The notes beneath the pieces were generated by a model. It was given only the letters and a program-made list of their open reading frames with translations, made no database searches and had not been told where the DNA came from. Source: VFMC01 sp963791635 (GTDB taxonomy: Bacteria; Actinomycetota; Acidimicrobiia; Acidimicrobiales; Ilumatobacteraceae). Taken from it: a DNA stretch of 64,000 nt. Location: NCBI GenBank assembly GCA_963791635.1, contig CAWBTC010000005.1, positions 1,240,001-1,304,000 on the forward strand, written 5' to 3'. Positions 42,240 to 50,745 of this stretch are shown piece by piece. The position numbers were made by a program, and so were the translations under genes. Every line of letters starts with the position of its first letter. Within the stretch, counting starts at the first letter, position 1.

Positions 42240-44023
42240 TGAACCGTTCCGCCTCCACCATCGTTGTGGCGGCGCTCGCAGTCGTTGCGACGCTGCCGAT
42301 GGCAGCGAGCGCCTCTGCATCGGTATCCAACGACGGCAACGACATCGGTGTCGTCGTTCAGGCCACCGGCGGCAACGTCGCCCGAGCACGTCACAGCTTC
42401 GTCGCCCTCGGCGGCGACTACACCCGGGCGCTGCCGATCATCGGTGGCTTCTCGGGCACCATCGACGAGGCCCGCCTCGACGACTTGGCTCGCGCCAGCT
42501 CGATCGCAGCGGTCACCCCGGATGCCGTCGTCACCCCGATGGCGGTCGACCCGACCCTCGGCTACGACCCTGCCGAGACCAGTTCGATGTCGGCAATCAC
42601 CCAGATCACCGGTGCGCAGACGATGTGGAATGCAGGCTTCACCGGGAAGGGCGTCGACGTCGCGGTGATCGACACCGGCGTCACGCGGGTGCCCGGCCTG
42701 AACGGGGCGGGCAAGGTCATCGACGGCCCGGACCTGTCGTTCGATTCGATCGAGCCGACGCTGCTCTCACAAGACGCATTCGGACATGGCACCCACATGG
42801 CCGGCATCATCGCCGGTTCAGATGTCGCACCCGGCACCTCGGCGACCGGTTGCACGACCTGTCTCGGCACGAGCGCCTATTCCGACACCACCAAGTTCGT
42901 CGGCATCGCCCCCGACTCGCGGATCATCAACGTCAAAGTCGGCGCCTTCGATGGCGCCACCGACGTCTCACAGGTCATCGCTGCGATCGACTGGGTCGTG
43001 CAACACCGCAACGACCCAGGGATCAACATCCGGGTGCTCAACCTCAGCTTCGGCACCGACTCCACACAGGATTCCGGTGTCGACCCCCTCGCCCACGCGG
43101 TCGACGTCGCTTGGAACGCAGGGATCGTCGTCGTCGTCGCGGCGGGCAACGAGGGCAAGCCGGCACGTACCTTGGCAAACCCTGCCTACTCGCGCAAGAT
43201 CCTCGCGGTCGGCACATCGAACCCGATGGGCACGCTCACCACCAAAGACGACGTCGTACCCGACTTCGCCAACTATGGCAGCACCCCCCGTGGCGTCGAC
43301 CTGATCGCCCCCGGTGTGTCGGTGCTGAGCCTGCGGGTGCCGGGCTCGTTCGTCGACCAGAACATCATCACCGGCAAGGTCGGCACCCGGTTCCAACGGG
43401 CGAGCGGCACCAGCCAATCCACCGCAGTGGTCGCCGGCCTCGCCGCCCTGCTGATCTCGAAGTTCCCGACAGCCACCCCTGACCAGATCAAGGAGTTCCT
43501 CAAGACGAACGCCGCCAAGGTGGCCGACAGCAGCAAGAACAACAGCGTCGTCAACACCGGCAGGGGCTCTGCGCTGGTCAGCAACGCCACCGCCCTGACG
43601 ATCCTGCCGAGCGCCATCCAGGCAACCGTCACCAAGGGAACCGGCACACTCGAAGCGGCACGCGGCACCTACCACGTCACCAACGGGACATCCACACTCA
43701 CGGGCGAGAAGGACATCTTCGGCACCAAGTGGAACGCGAAGGCGATGGCCACCGCAACCGAAGCTCGGGCCACCTGGAACGGCGGCACCTGGAACGGCGC
43801 ACGCTGGTCGGGCGACACGTGGTCAGGCGCTCGCTGGAGCAACGTGACCTGGACCAACAACGACTGGTCCGGCGCCCGCTGGTCAGGAGCACGCTGGTCC
43901 TCCATGGCGTGGGACGGCGCCCGCTGGTCAGGCGCCCGCTGGTCAGGCGCCCGCTGGAGCTCCGGCACCTGGACAGGTGCCCGCTGGTCTGGCGCCCGCT
44001 GGTCCGACGACGGCTGGAGCTGA
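42239..44023 (+). CDS. Secreted subtilase (S8) with Trp-pentad C-terminal repeats, copy 1
   Basis: A 594-aa exported serine protease. ATG 42239 starts MNRSASTIVVAALAVVATL (signal peptide), then an I9-like propeptide (ARARHSFVALGGDYTRALPIIGGFSGTI). The catalytic domain carries D145 (VAVIDTGV), H183 (GHGTHMAGI), the oxyanion Asn in AAGNEG, and S392 (SGTSQSTA). A CTTC motif is conserved in all three paralogues and is probably a disulfide. A LEAARGTYHVTNG segment (about residues 480-490) leads into residues 513-594: 17 Trp at exact five-residue spacing, mostly W-S-G-A-R. No sorting signal or membrane anchor follows. Substrate and repeat function are unknown. Confidence 0.9.
   Translation: MNRSASTIVVAALAVVATLPMAASASASVSNDGNDIGVVVQATGGNVARARHSFVALGGDYTRALPIIGGFSGTIDEARLDDLARASSIAAVTPDAVVTPMAVDPTLGYDPAETSSMSAITQITGAQTMWNAGFTGKGVDVAVIDTGVTRVPGLNGAGKVIDGPDLSFDSIEPTLLSQDAFGHGTHMAGIIAGSDVAPGTSATGCTTCLGTSAYSDTTKFVGIAPDSRIINVKVGAFDGATDVSQVIAAIDWVVQHRNDPGINIRVLNLSFGTDSTQDSGVDPLAHAVDVAWNAGIVVVVAAGNEGKPARTLANPAYSRKILAVGTSNPMGTLTTKDDVVPDFANYGSTPRGVDLIAPGVSVLSLRVPGSFVDQNIITGKVGTRFQRASGTSQSTAVVAGLAALLISKFPTATPDQIKEFLKTNAAKVADSSKNNSVVNTGRGSALVSNATALTILPSAIQATVTKGTGTLEAARGTYHVTNGTSTLTGEKDIFGTKWNAKAMATATEARATWNGGTWNGARWSGDTWSGARWSNVTWTNNDWSGARWSGARWSSMAWDGARWSGARWSGARWSSGTWTGARWSGARWSDDGWS
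43775..44023 (+). repeat. 15-bp tandem repeats encoding Trp pentads (copy 1)
   Basis: Degenerate units of the form TGGTCAGGCGCCCGC. The period is an exact 15 bp for 17 units and ends at the stop codon. Confidence 0.9.
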
Positions 44024-44059
44024 CCCGAACGGGCACGCCGGCGGCGGATCGGGCATGCG

Positions 44060-45187
44060 TCAGACCGGCGCTGGGCTCCTGAGGCCACCGCTCGGCGTGC
44101 CGGCGGGCCGCTCGACGGTGCCGTCTGGTCGGCGGGCAAATCGTTGCGGGTCGCTGCCATGCACCGGCTCGTCGGACGGCCACGGCCATCCGCCGAACCG
44201 GGTGGCACGGTAGTCGGCGAAGGCCTGCTCGATGCCGGCGCGATCGTTCATCACGAACGGCCCGTACTGTTCGACAGGCTCGCCGATCGGGCGGCCCTGG
44301 AGCACCAGCACTTCGGCACCGAGATCGCTGGCGATCTTGACGTCTGCGTCACAGGCGAGCACCGCACCGTTGCCGACGCCGACCGCGTCGTCGTCGAAGG
44401 TGACGCCCACGCCATCGAAGACATAGGCGACGCGGGCGGTCTGGTCGCCATGCGCAGCCGGCATCGTCCAGCTGGCACCGGGGTCCAGGCGCACATGCCA
44501 GATCGCGACGTCACTGTCGGGTCGCGATGCCCAGGACGAGGGCGGCGGTGACGGAGGAACAGCGCCGCCGAGGTTGCCGGCCACCACGGTGATCTCGGCG
44601 AGGCGACCGTCGTCGTCGCGCACCTCGAGATGCGGGATGTCGTCTGCCCACAGCATCGAGAAGTACGGCTCGGCGAACTTGTCGGTCGCGGGAAGGTTCA
44701 CCCAGATCTGGAACAGCTCGAGGGTGTTCGGGCCCTCGGTGTCGAGCAACGGGAACGTCTCGCTGTGAACGATGCCCTTGCCCGCGGTGAGCCACTGCAC
44801 ATCGCCGCCGCCGTAGCGGGCGCCGGCACCGAGCGAGTCGCTGTGGTCGACCAGGCCGCGGCGTACGAACGTGACGGTCTCGAAGCCACGGTGAGGGTGC
44901 TGCGGGAAGCCCGGGACGAGGTCGCCGTGGTACATCCGCCAGCCGTCCTTGCCGGCGAAGTCCTGACCCAGGTCGCGCCCCTCCAGCGACGCGTCCGGGC
45001 CGTGCACGTCGTTGCCGGCCGGGTAGTGGTCGAGGTGGTGCACGCAGAACAGGAACGGGTCGATCGTCGGCCATTGGAACCCGATCGGAAAGTGCTGGAT
45101 GACGGGCGATTCGCCACCCGCCCCGGCGTCGGCACGGGCACTGGCACTGCTCGCATTGCTTGCATTGCTTGCGTTCGCAACGTTCAT
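44060..45187 (-). CDS. Pirin family protein
   Basis: A 375-aa bicupin of the pirin family. The N-terminal metal-binding cupin shows FPQHPHRGFETVTFV and GKGIVHSE, giving the His/Glu iron ligands; DVQWLTAGKGIVHSE is the family core. The C-terminal cupin (VLVLQGRPIGEPVEQYGPFVMND) is typical. Pirins act as quercetinases or redox-responsive regulators. The first 25 residues are a low-complexity repeat (NASNASNASSASARAD) encoded by 9-bp repeats. It is last of an operon with a GcvT-like protein and an FAD oxidoreductase (21 nt after the latter). Confidence 0.87.
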   Translation of the reverse strand: MNVANASNASNASSASARADAGAGGESPVIQHFPIGFQWPTIDPFLFCVHHLDHYPAGNDVHGPDASLEGRDLGQDFAGKDGWRMYHGDLVPGFPQHPHRGFETVTFVRRGLVDHSDSLGAGARYGGGDVQWLTAGKGIVHSETFPLLDTEGPNTLELFQIWVNLPATDKFAEPYFSMLWADDIPHLEVRDDDGRLAEITVVAGNLGGAVPPSPPPSSWASRPDSDVAIWHVRLDPGASWTMPAAHGDQTARVAYVFDGVGVTFDDDAVGVGNGAVLACDADVKIASDLGAEVLVLQGRPIGEPVEQYGPFVMNDRAGIEQAFADYRATRFGGWPWPSDEPVHGSDPQRFARRPDGTVERPAGTPSGGLRSPAPV

Positions 45188-45208
45188 CCGGTCCAGCGTA
45201 TCGGCTGC

Positions 45209-46814
45209 CTACTCGGCTGTCGCGCTGCGCAGGCGTGCCACATCGCGCACGATCTGTTGCGAGGCGAGGCGCCCAGGGCCGCCGGTCACGCAGCCACCCG
45301 GGTGCGTCCCCGATCCACACTGGTAGTAGCCGTGGATGGGTGTCCGGTACTGGTTCCAGCCAGGTGCTGGGCGGAAGAAGTACAGCTGCGGCGACATCAG
45401 CTCGCCGGCGAAGATGTTCCCCTCGGACAGACCGACGGTGCGCTCGATGTCGAGCGGGGTGACCACTTCGCGGCGCAAGACGAGCTTCGAGAAGCCGGGG
45501 AACAGCTCCTCCAATCGGCGCTGCACGGTGTCGCCGAGGTTGTCGCGTTCGGTGTCCCAGTCGCCGCCCTTCAGCGTGTAGGGCGTGTAGTGCGTGAAGC
45601 ACGACATCACATGCTTGCCGGCGGGTGCCATGTCGGGATCGATCGTCGACTGCACACAGCAATCGAGGTACGGCTTCGATGAGTACCACCCGTACTTCGC
45701 CTCGTCGAAGGCACGCTCGAGGTAGTCCATCGATGGTGCGATGTTCGTGAAGCCACGGAACTGGCTGCCGTCGAGCCCTGGGAACTCGGGCAGGCCATCG
45801 AGCGCGAAGTTCACCTTCGACGAGGTGCCCTGGAACTTGTAGCGGGTGATGTTCTCGACGAGGTCCGCCGGCAGTTCGCGCGGGTCGACCAGTTCCAGGA
45901 ACGTGCGTCGTGGATCGAGCGCGCTGACCACGATGGGTGCGAACAGCTCGGTTCCGTCTGCCAGGGCCACACCCGTGGCGCGGCCGCCGGCGGTGATCAC
46001 CTTCGCCACCGCCGCCTCGAGCTTGATCTCGGCGCCGATAGGACTGAGCAGCCCGGGCGAGCACCTGGGTGAGACCGCCGTTGCCGCCCTTGTGGAAGCC
46101 CCAGTTGCCGAACACGCCGTCCTGCTCGCCCATGTTGTGGAACAGCAGCACGACACCGGAACCCTGCGATCGCGGACCCACCTTCGTACCGATGATGCCC
46201 GACGACGACAGCAGGCCTTTCAGCAGTTCGCCCTCGAAGTAGTCGTCGAGGAAGTCGGCGGCACTGCCGGTGAGCAGCCTCACGAGGTTGTGCAGCACCC
46301 GCTGGGGTAGATCCTTCAGGTGCTTGGCGAGATCGGCGAGCGCGAGCGCGTCTTCGGGCTGGCCGCTGAACAGGTTGGGCGGCACGCTGTCGAACAACGG
46401 CTTCACCGCCTGCACGATCAGCGCCATGTCGTGGCCGTACTGGTCGTAGGCATCGGCATCACGCGACGAGTGCCGCGAGATCTCCTGGATGGTGAGGTTC
46501 CGGTCCTTGCTGAGCGTGATGTGCCCGCCGTCGTCGGCCGGGGCGAAGCTGTGCGGCATCAGGAGCGGGAAGTAGCCGTGCTTGACCAGGTCGAGCTCGT
46601 GGATGATGTCGGGCCGCAGCAGGCTGACCGCGTACGAGAACGTCGTGAAGTGGAAGCCGGGCATCAGCTCCTCGGTGATCGCTGCGCCACCGACGAGATG
46701 CCGGCGCTCGAGGATCAGCGTGCGCAGACCCGACTTCGCGAGGTAGGCCCCGTTCACCAGCCCGTTGTGGCCGCCACCGATCACGATCGCGTCGTACATG
46801 CGTGAGCTTGTCAT
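45209..46814 (-). pseudogene. Phytoene desaturase-like NAD(P)/FAD-dependent oxidoreductase, frameshifted
   Basis: Flavoprotein of the CrtI/phytoene dehydrogenase-like group. The first frame (ATG 46814) has the dinucleotide motif VIGGGHNGLVNGAYLAKSG and proceeds to GGLTQVLARAAQSY. The continuation GAEIKLEAAVAKVITAGGRA, through the C-terminal FAD motif (GSGTHPGGCVTGGPG), is in the -1 frame. One extra base at about 46037 explains the break. Without it the protein is about 534 aa, normal for the family. The rest is intact, so the defect is recent or a sequencing error. It overlaps the GcvT-like gene by 4 nt (ATGA). Confidence 0.75.
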
Positions 46815-48037
46815 GCGGGGCCTCCTGATGGGGTCATGGCGGCGGTCTTGCGGGGCGGGTTGAACAACGGCGGACGGGCCACCTCACATGCCACGGTCTG
46901 GTACCGGTGGTTGATCGTGACCTCGAGGTGCACGGCGGATCCGGGCGTGGCGAGGTGCGGACGCACCCTCGCCATCGCGATGTGGCGCTGGAGAACGGGC
47001 GAGTACATGAAGCTGGTGGTGTAGCCCACGCGCTGCATCGCGTCGTCGTAGAGCATCATCTCCCCCACCACGGGATGCTCGTCCTTGGGCGGGATGATGC
47101 CCTCGGCTCGATAGCGCCGGTCCCAATCCTGCCAGTCGACCTTGAGGCCCACCATCTTCCATCGCGACGTGCCCTCGGCGAGCTCGCGGCGGATGGCATC
47201 GCGACCGATGAACGGCCGATCGGTGGTGGCGATGTCCTTGAGCATCCATCCGAAGCCGAGCTCGAGCGGTGTGGTGCGCTCTTCGTCGGTGAACGCGAAC
47301 CGGCTGGAGTGGAAATCCACGTCGATCAGCACCAGGCCGGCCTCGATCCGCAGCATCAACAGCGCGGCCATCCCGACGGGGATCACACCCTGGCCAGCGG
47401 CGGCCTCGGCGACCGCATCGAACACGGCGTTGGCATCGTCGGCCTCGACCCACACCTCGTAGCCGAGATCACCGGTGTAGCCGGTGCGTGACACGTTGAC
47501 GGCGGCGCCGCCCATCTTTGCCGGCGTGTGATGGAAGAAGCCGAGCGGCCCCACCGCCTCGTCGAGGCTGGCCAGCACCCCTCGCGAACGCGGGCCCTGG
47601 AGGGCGAGCGAGCCGTAGTGAGCCGAGACGTCGTCGATCTGCACCTTCTGTCGCCCGATCCGATCCGACAACCAGGCGAGGTTCGGCTCGGCAGAGGTGA
47701 GCAGGAAGTGGTCGCCGGAGAAGCGGAACACCACGCCGTCTTCGACCACATGGCCGGAGTCGTCGCACCACAGCGTGTACTGGGACTGGCCGTCACGGCA
47801 GCTGCGGATGTCGCGGGTGAGCACGCCGGCGAGGTAGCGCTCCGAGTCACCGCCGGTGATGCGGTACTTGTACAGCGGCGAGGTGTCGATGATGCCGGCG
47901 GCGTTGCGCACCGCGAAGTACTCGAACTTCTCGTCCATCTGGTACTTCACGCTGGCCAGGTGACCGGACCAGTGCTGCCAGAGCCCCGTGCTGTTGAGCG
48001 GCGCCATCCGCTCGTGGAACGGCGTGGTCCGGATCAT
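46811..48037 (-). CDS. GcvT-like aminomethyltransferase family protein
   Basis: A 408-aa stand-alone tetrahydrofolate-dependent transferase of the GcvT family. Start MIRTTPFHERMAPLN at 48037. Family segments: ITGGDSERYLAGVLTRDI, YTLWCDDSGHVVEDGVVFR, LALQGPRSRGVLASL, VSRTGYTGDLGYEVWVEADDA, and the C-terminal barrel. It lacks a DAO partner domain, unlike the DMGDH-like protein at 60051. With the overlapping FAD oxidoreductase and pirin it forms an operon seen as a recurring pair in actinobacteria as I recall. One-carbon demethylation of an unknown methylated compound is plausible. Confidence 0.82.
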   Translation of the reverse strand: MIRTTPFHERMAPLNSTGLWQHWSGHLASVKYQMDEKFEYFAVRNAAGIIDTSPLYKYRITGGDSERYLAGVLTRDIRSCRDGQSQYTLWCDDSGHVVEDGVVFRFSGDHFLLTSAEPNLAWLSDRIGRQKVQIDDVSAHYGSLALQGPRSRGVLASLDEAVGPLGFFHHTPAKMGGAAVNVSRTGYTGDLGYEVWVEADDANAVFDAVAEAAAGQGVIPVGMAALLMLRIEAGLVLIDVDFHSSRFAFTDEERTTPLELGFGWMLKDIATTDRPFIGRDAIRRELAEGTSRWKMVGLKVDWQDWDRRYRAEGIIPPKDEHPVVGEMMLYDDAMQRVGYTTSFMYSPVLQRHIAMARVRPHLATPGSAVHLEVTINHRYQTVACEVARPPLFNPPRKTAAMTPSGGPA

Positions 48038-48146
48038 CGGCGCACCGTACCCCCTTGTTGGACATGTGCGCAATGAAAGTCGTGTGGTGGAACGCCACGC
48101 TACGTGACGAATTCGGGCGCAGCCCGGGGAGCACGCCACCGCAAAC

Positions 48147-48375
48147 GTGGTGTGAGGTTCTTGATGCTGCGTTGAGGAATCGGGGGAACCCGCGACCACG
48201 GCTCGTAGTGCGATTGCCAGCAAACCCAATTGGTACAAGGGTCGCGGTGTTCCACGCGTCAATCAACCCCGGATCGCAACCGACTCGTCAGCACCACGCA
48301 GCGAGGCGATCTGGCCGCTGCTGACTTGTCCGACACTTGCCTGGTGTCTCGTCACCCGGGGTGTCTGAATGTGGG
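48147..48375. repeat. 229-bp direct repeat, copy B (leader of subtilase 2)
   Basis: It is identical to 41754-41982, 6393 bp away in the same orientation, and lies in the 414-nt gene-free stretch 48038-48451. The same hairpin maps to 48287-48325. It ends 76 nt before the small ORF at 48452. Sequence after the repeat diverges sharply, then similarity resumes at the small ORF. Confidence 0.92.
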
Positions 48376-48451
48376 GGCAACCCCGAAACGGGTTCGCATC
48401 ACCACCACACGAATCGTCAGACGATTCGTCACACCGAAAGCGGGACCAGCA

Positions 48452-48642
48452 ATGAAGAAGCACCTGTTGAAGAAAGTGGCGCTCGTCGCCCTCACCGTCA
48501 CCTCCGTCGCCGCGACGAGCGGCGTGGTCGACGCCGGCAACTACTCCAGCGGTCCGAGGTCGTCGACGGGGTACAGCTCGCCGTACGACGATGGCGGCTT
48601 TGCGGCGCGAACGCCGGCTTCAGTTCTGGGATTCGTTGGTGA
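48452..48642 (+). pseudogene. Small signal-peptide-like ORF upstream of subtilase 2, frameshifted
   Basis: MKKHLLKKVALVALTVTSV matches the peptide ahead of subtilase 1. After the GYSSPYDDGGF segment the matching tail (NAGFSSGIRW, stop at 48640-48642) is in another frame; one base seems missing near 48600-48608. As written, the first frame runs on to 48739 through protease sequence. In the restored frame the stop would overlap the protease ATG as TGATG, just like copy 1. Confidence 0.6.
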
Positions 48643-50464
48643 TGAGCCGCTTCGCCACCACCGTTGCTGTGGCGGCGTTCTCGGTCGTCTCGATGTCGCC
48701 ATTGGCGACATCAGCTGCTCCCGACACCGGTTCGTCTGATGAGGCGATCGGTGTCATCGTTCGGGCGGAGACCGGCGACGTTGCCGGAGCACGTCACAGC
48801 TTCGTCGCCCTCGGCGGCGACATCACCCGGGTGTTGCCGATCATCGGCGGTTTCTCGGGCACGATCGACGAGGCCCGCCTCGACGACCTCGCACGCACCA
48901 GCTCGATCGCCAGCGTGTCGGTCGACGCAGACGTGACACCATCGGCGATCGACCCGAGCCTCGGTTACGACCCTGCCTCGACCACCACGATGTCGGCGAT
49001 CACCCAGATCACCGGCGCACAATCGATGTGGAACGCCGGCTACACCGGCAAAGGCATCGACGTCGCCGTGATCGACACCGGCGTCACCCGGGTGCCTGGC
49101 CTCAACCAGACCGGCAAGGTCATCGACGGCCCCGACGTGTCGTTCGACAACATCGAGCCGACGCTGCGCAACATCGATGCGTTCGGTCACGGCACCCACA
49201 TGGCCGGCATCATCGCCGGCTCCGACGTCGCACCCGGAGCAAAGAACAGCTGCAAGACCTGTCTCGGCAAGAGCCCGTACACCAACACCACCAAGTTCGT
49301 CGGTGTCGCTCCCGAGGCCCGGATCATCAACGTCAAAGCCGGCGCCTTCGACGGTGCCGCCGACGTCTCACAGGTCATCGCCGCGATCGACTGGGTCGTG
49401 CAACACCGCAAGGACCCCGGGATCAACATCCGGGTGCTCAACTTGAGCTTCGGCACCGACTCGACCCAGAGCGCATCGCTCGACCCGCTCGTCTACGCAG
49501 CAGAGCAGGCCTGGAAAGCCGGGATCATCGTCGTCGCAGCCGCAGGCAACGACGGCCTGATGACCCCGAACCTGGCCAACCCCGCGATGTCACCACTGGT
49601 CATCGCCGTCGGCGCCAGCGACACCGCGCGGCACGATCAGCACCAGCCGACGACTTCGATCCCCAACTTCGCCCAGCACGGCAGCGTCCACCCGCGGCGT
49701 CGACGTCGTCGCCCCCGGCGTGTCGGTCATCAGCCTGCGAGGTGCCCGGGCGGGTTCGTCGACCAGAACGTCACCACCGGCAAGGTCGGCACCCGCTTCC
49801 AGCAAGCCAGCGGTACCAGCCAAGCCACCGCGATCGTGTCCGGACTCGCCGCCCTGCTCGTGTCGAAGTACCCAACCGCGACCCCCGACTCGATCAAGGC
49901 CTACCTCAAAGGAACCGCCCAACCGATCGAGCTGATCGACCCGAACTACAGCCACCACCGACTTCGGCAAGTCGCTCATCACGTCACCGAACACCTGGTA
50001 CGCAGGCTCGGGCTCTGCATGGGTCGGCAGCACACTCGGCGATCTCGGTCGCACCGGCCCAAACCTCCACCGCAACCGGGCTCGGCACCCTCGAAGCAGC
50101 CCGCGGCACCTTCCACGTCTCCAACGGCACCACCGACCTCACCGGCGAGATCGACATCTTCGGCGCCAAGTGGAACGCCCAACAGATGGCCACCCTCACC
50201 ACCACCCAGACCACCTGGACCGGCGGCACCTGGAACGGCGCCCGCTGGTCAGGCGACACCTGGAACGGCGCTCGCTGGAGCAACATCGACTGGACCAACA
50301 CCGACTGGACCGGCGCACGCTGGTCCGGCGCACGCTGGTCGGCAATGCAATGGGACGGCGCCCGCTGGAGCGGAGCACGCTGGTCCGGAGCACGCTGGTC
50401 AGCCGGCACCTGGTCCGGCGCCCGCTGGTCAGGCGCCCGCTGGTCCGACACCAGCTGGAGCTGA
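48642..50464 (+). pseudogene. Secreted subtilase with Trp-pentad repeats, copy 2, multiply frameshifted
   Basis: It is paralogous to copy 1 throughout: signal peptide from MSRFATTVAVAAFSVVSMS, propeptide, Asp in VAVIDTGV, GHGTHMAGI, CKTCLG and SGTSQATA. Comparison with copies 1 and 3 exposes about eight single-base insertions: near 49626, 49648, 49655, 49686, 49741, 49749, 49953 and 50044. The first six cancel in two groups of three, so DTAR..SIPNF and HPRRRRRRP are garbled islands; the last two leave the tail in a different frame. The C-terminal part (GTLEAARGTFHVSNG, 17 Trp pentads to SDTSWS) is fully preserved. Corrected length is about 604 aa. It is either a degrading gene or poorly called sequence. 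Confidence 0.72.
50216..50464 (+). repeat. 15-bp tandem repeats encoding Trp pentads (copy 2)
   Basis: Seventeen pentads with exact 15-bp period in the third frame used by this gene. Unit number and order of variants closely match copy 1. Confidence 0.88.
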
Positions 50465-50557
50465 CCCAGAGCTACCCGAGACAACCACACCTTCAGCATC
50501 CAAGGCCTCGCGGCCAACACTTCACCCGGCGTTCGAGCGGACACGAACCCGACGGGG

Positions 50558-50596
50558 ACGACCATGGCGGACAGCGTTGCTGTCCGCCATCGTCGT
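50558..50596. terminator. Long hairpin after subtilase 2
   Basis: ATGGCGGACAGC (50564-50575) and GCTGTCCGCCAT (50579-50590) form a perfect 12-bp stem with a 3-nt loop. After one C-C mismatch, ACGAC/GTCGT extends it by 5 bp. It lies 94 nt past the stop and before the GGDEF-EAL gene, and has no T-run; a terminator or a processing site is likely. Confidence 0.6.
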
Positions 50597-50745
50597 TCCA
50601 GCCCGGATGAGCGTTGTGCAATGGGTGAGACCAGTTCCGACCTGCGGTGATCGGTCGGCGACTGGACGCACAGGGTTCAACTTCGGACAGTTCCTTGCCG
50701 ATACATCTTCCGGTTCACCGGAGCAGGTCGACCAGAGGAGGCGGC

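Noticed and set aside
43669..44208. Minus-strand ORF with DQRAPDQRAP repeats, and a similar one at 49984-50565
   Set aside because: They are reverse-strand readings of the 15-bp Trp-pentad repeats, present wherever that DNA repeats. No start context or independent similarity.
41754..48375. A composite transposon bounded by the 229-bp repeats
   Set aside because: No transposase, no terminal inverted repeats, and no target duplications; both copies lie at the same place relative to paralogous genes, so gene duplication explains them better.
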